Shown here piece by piece: positions 63,360-64,000 of a stretch of 64,000 bases of DNA. The stretch lies in the NCBI GenBank assembly GCA_033239525.1, contig BSYO01000004.1:18824037-18888036 (forward strand), given 5' to 3'. Source of the DNA: Nepenthes gracilis (Eukaryota > Streptophyta > Magnoliopsida > Caryophyllales > Nepenthaceae). The position numbers were made by a program, and so were the translations under genes. Within the stretch, counting starts at the first letter, position 1; every line of letters starts with the position of its first letter. Under the pieces are notes generated by a model. That model searched no databases. It had not been told where the DNA came from and worked only from the letters and a program-made list of their open reading frames with translations.

Positions 63360-64000
63360 TCTTTTTTTTTTTAGATGATTCCATCAATACAAATACAGAA
63401 CTAGAGCCCAAAACAAAAACTTAAAGTTCTAAGAGAAAACGAACAGAGTCATCCCTAAAACTAGACTAAATTGATACATATAATCTATCATCATACAAAT
63501 TAAACTTCAACATACATTCACATTTCATTTATAGGATCTTTAGATGCCATATAAATCCCTATGGCATTACTTTAACATTCCTATCCACTATACCAAAAAT
63601 TCAAATAAGAGATACCTGCTAGTACCTGTACAAATCAAAAAAAAAACAAATAGCGAAAGTAAAACTATATCCAAAATATAAACTTGCGAAGAATAAATCA
63701 CTTGCTTAAATGACATTCATGACGTACTACAATAATTGATATACACTGTCTATCCACAAAATCAAGTAATAACATTCAAGCCAAATTCTTCCCAAGTTCT
63801 TCAAGATAGCTTTTAGGCCTCCAAAAATATGCTACCTTGGCTTTATTTACTCATTCTCATCAGGAACTAACTCTACTATTTTATCTAGATGGGGAAAAAA
63901 TAAAATAGTGAGTCGAAACCCAACAGGATACATGAAACATGCTGAGTAATTTCTTTCAAGCCGAACACATGTACAGATAGGAAAAATTATGGAAATATAC
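63360..64000 (-). mobile_element. LTR fragment 'W' (chromovirus-type), continues beyond window
   Basis: On the minus strand it has GTTTCGACTCACT, a T/C run and CCCCATCTAG (ends 63885), followed by the frame DKIVELVPDENE-stop. Further on, GAATGTTAAAG and TTATATGGCATCTAAAGATC match the 3' part of the T LTR in order. Its left edge abuts a T tract (63361-63372); the exact LTR end was not located. Confidence 0.65.
63847..63885 (-). other. Conserved PDE-stop mini-frame in LTR W
   Basis: Directly after an acceptor-like CTAG, codons read D K I V E L V P D E N E stop. Compare DETVELIPDE (T), DENALMPDESA (U) and DNADDEFMPDEKE (S). Confidence 0.5.

Overview
Plant nuclear DNA, almost certainly an angiosperm. 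The one recognisable host gene is a five-exon cytokinin oxidase/dehydrogenase (CKX), at about 15.0-19.1 kb on the plus strand. Nearly everything else is LTR-retrotransposon sequence: Ty3/gypsy of the Tekay-like chromovirus and Tat types, a Ty1/copia remnant, and many solo LTRs. The species cannot be named from the sequence. I saw no tRNA, rRNA, CRISPR array or prokaryotic operon structure.

Layout. 1-8607: remnant of a minus-strand Tat-type element (5' LTR on the right, Tat-type primer site at 7333-7352), split by a 2.9-kb solo LTR 'S' (3322-6225, target duplication GCGTG). 9180-12636: complete but coding-poor LTR element with 1.41-kb LTRs (duplication GTGCG), minus-oriented. 13015-14209: solo LTR (AAAAT). 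14210-15046: CKX promoter region. 15047-19052: CKX. 19375-20391: solo LTR of the same family as the one at 13 kb but inverted (CTTTT), so the gene sits between two inverted copies. 20.5-23.5 kb: Ty1/copia remnant keeping gag and protease only.

22093-29168 and 29920-39176 are two copies of a tandem segmental duplication. Each holds the copia remnant, a solo Tat LTR (ACTAC), part of another Tat LTR and one LTR of a chromovirus 'T'. The right-hand copy continues into the whole T element (34723-54467, duplication GATGG). T carries a solo LTR 'U' in its 5' LTR (35017-37225, GTGGC) and a minus-strand element 'R' in its 3' LTR (44392-52238). T itself sits in the 3' LTR of a minus-strand Tat element whose antisense ORF region, integrase, RNase H, RT, protease and gag run from 55.6 to 63.0 kb. 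A further LTR fragment 'W' closes the window.

Order of events. The Tat element came first and T landed in its LTR. The tandem duplication followed, and U inserted after it because the left copy lacks U. All polyproteins are broken, mostly by transitions, several of which hit catalytic acidic residues.

Most unusual signal. LTRs of divergent chromovirus-like families (S, T, U, R) share an AG|GCAAG donor-like site just after the predicted transcript start. About 1 kb later S, T, U, R and W share a branch-point, polypyrimidine and AG block. In S, T, U and W this is followed by a short conserved reading frame ending ...PDE...stop. I propose an undescribed GC-AG leader intron carried within these LTRs. 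A second recurring signal is inverted pairs of TTGACC (W-box) in LTRs of unrelated families.
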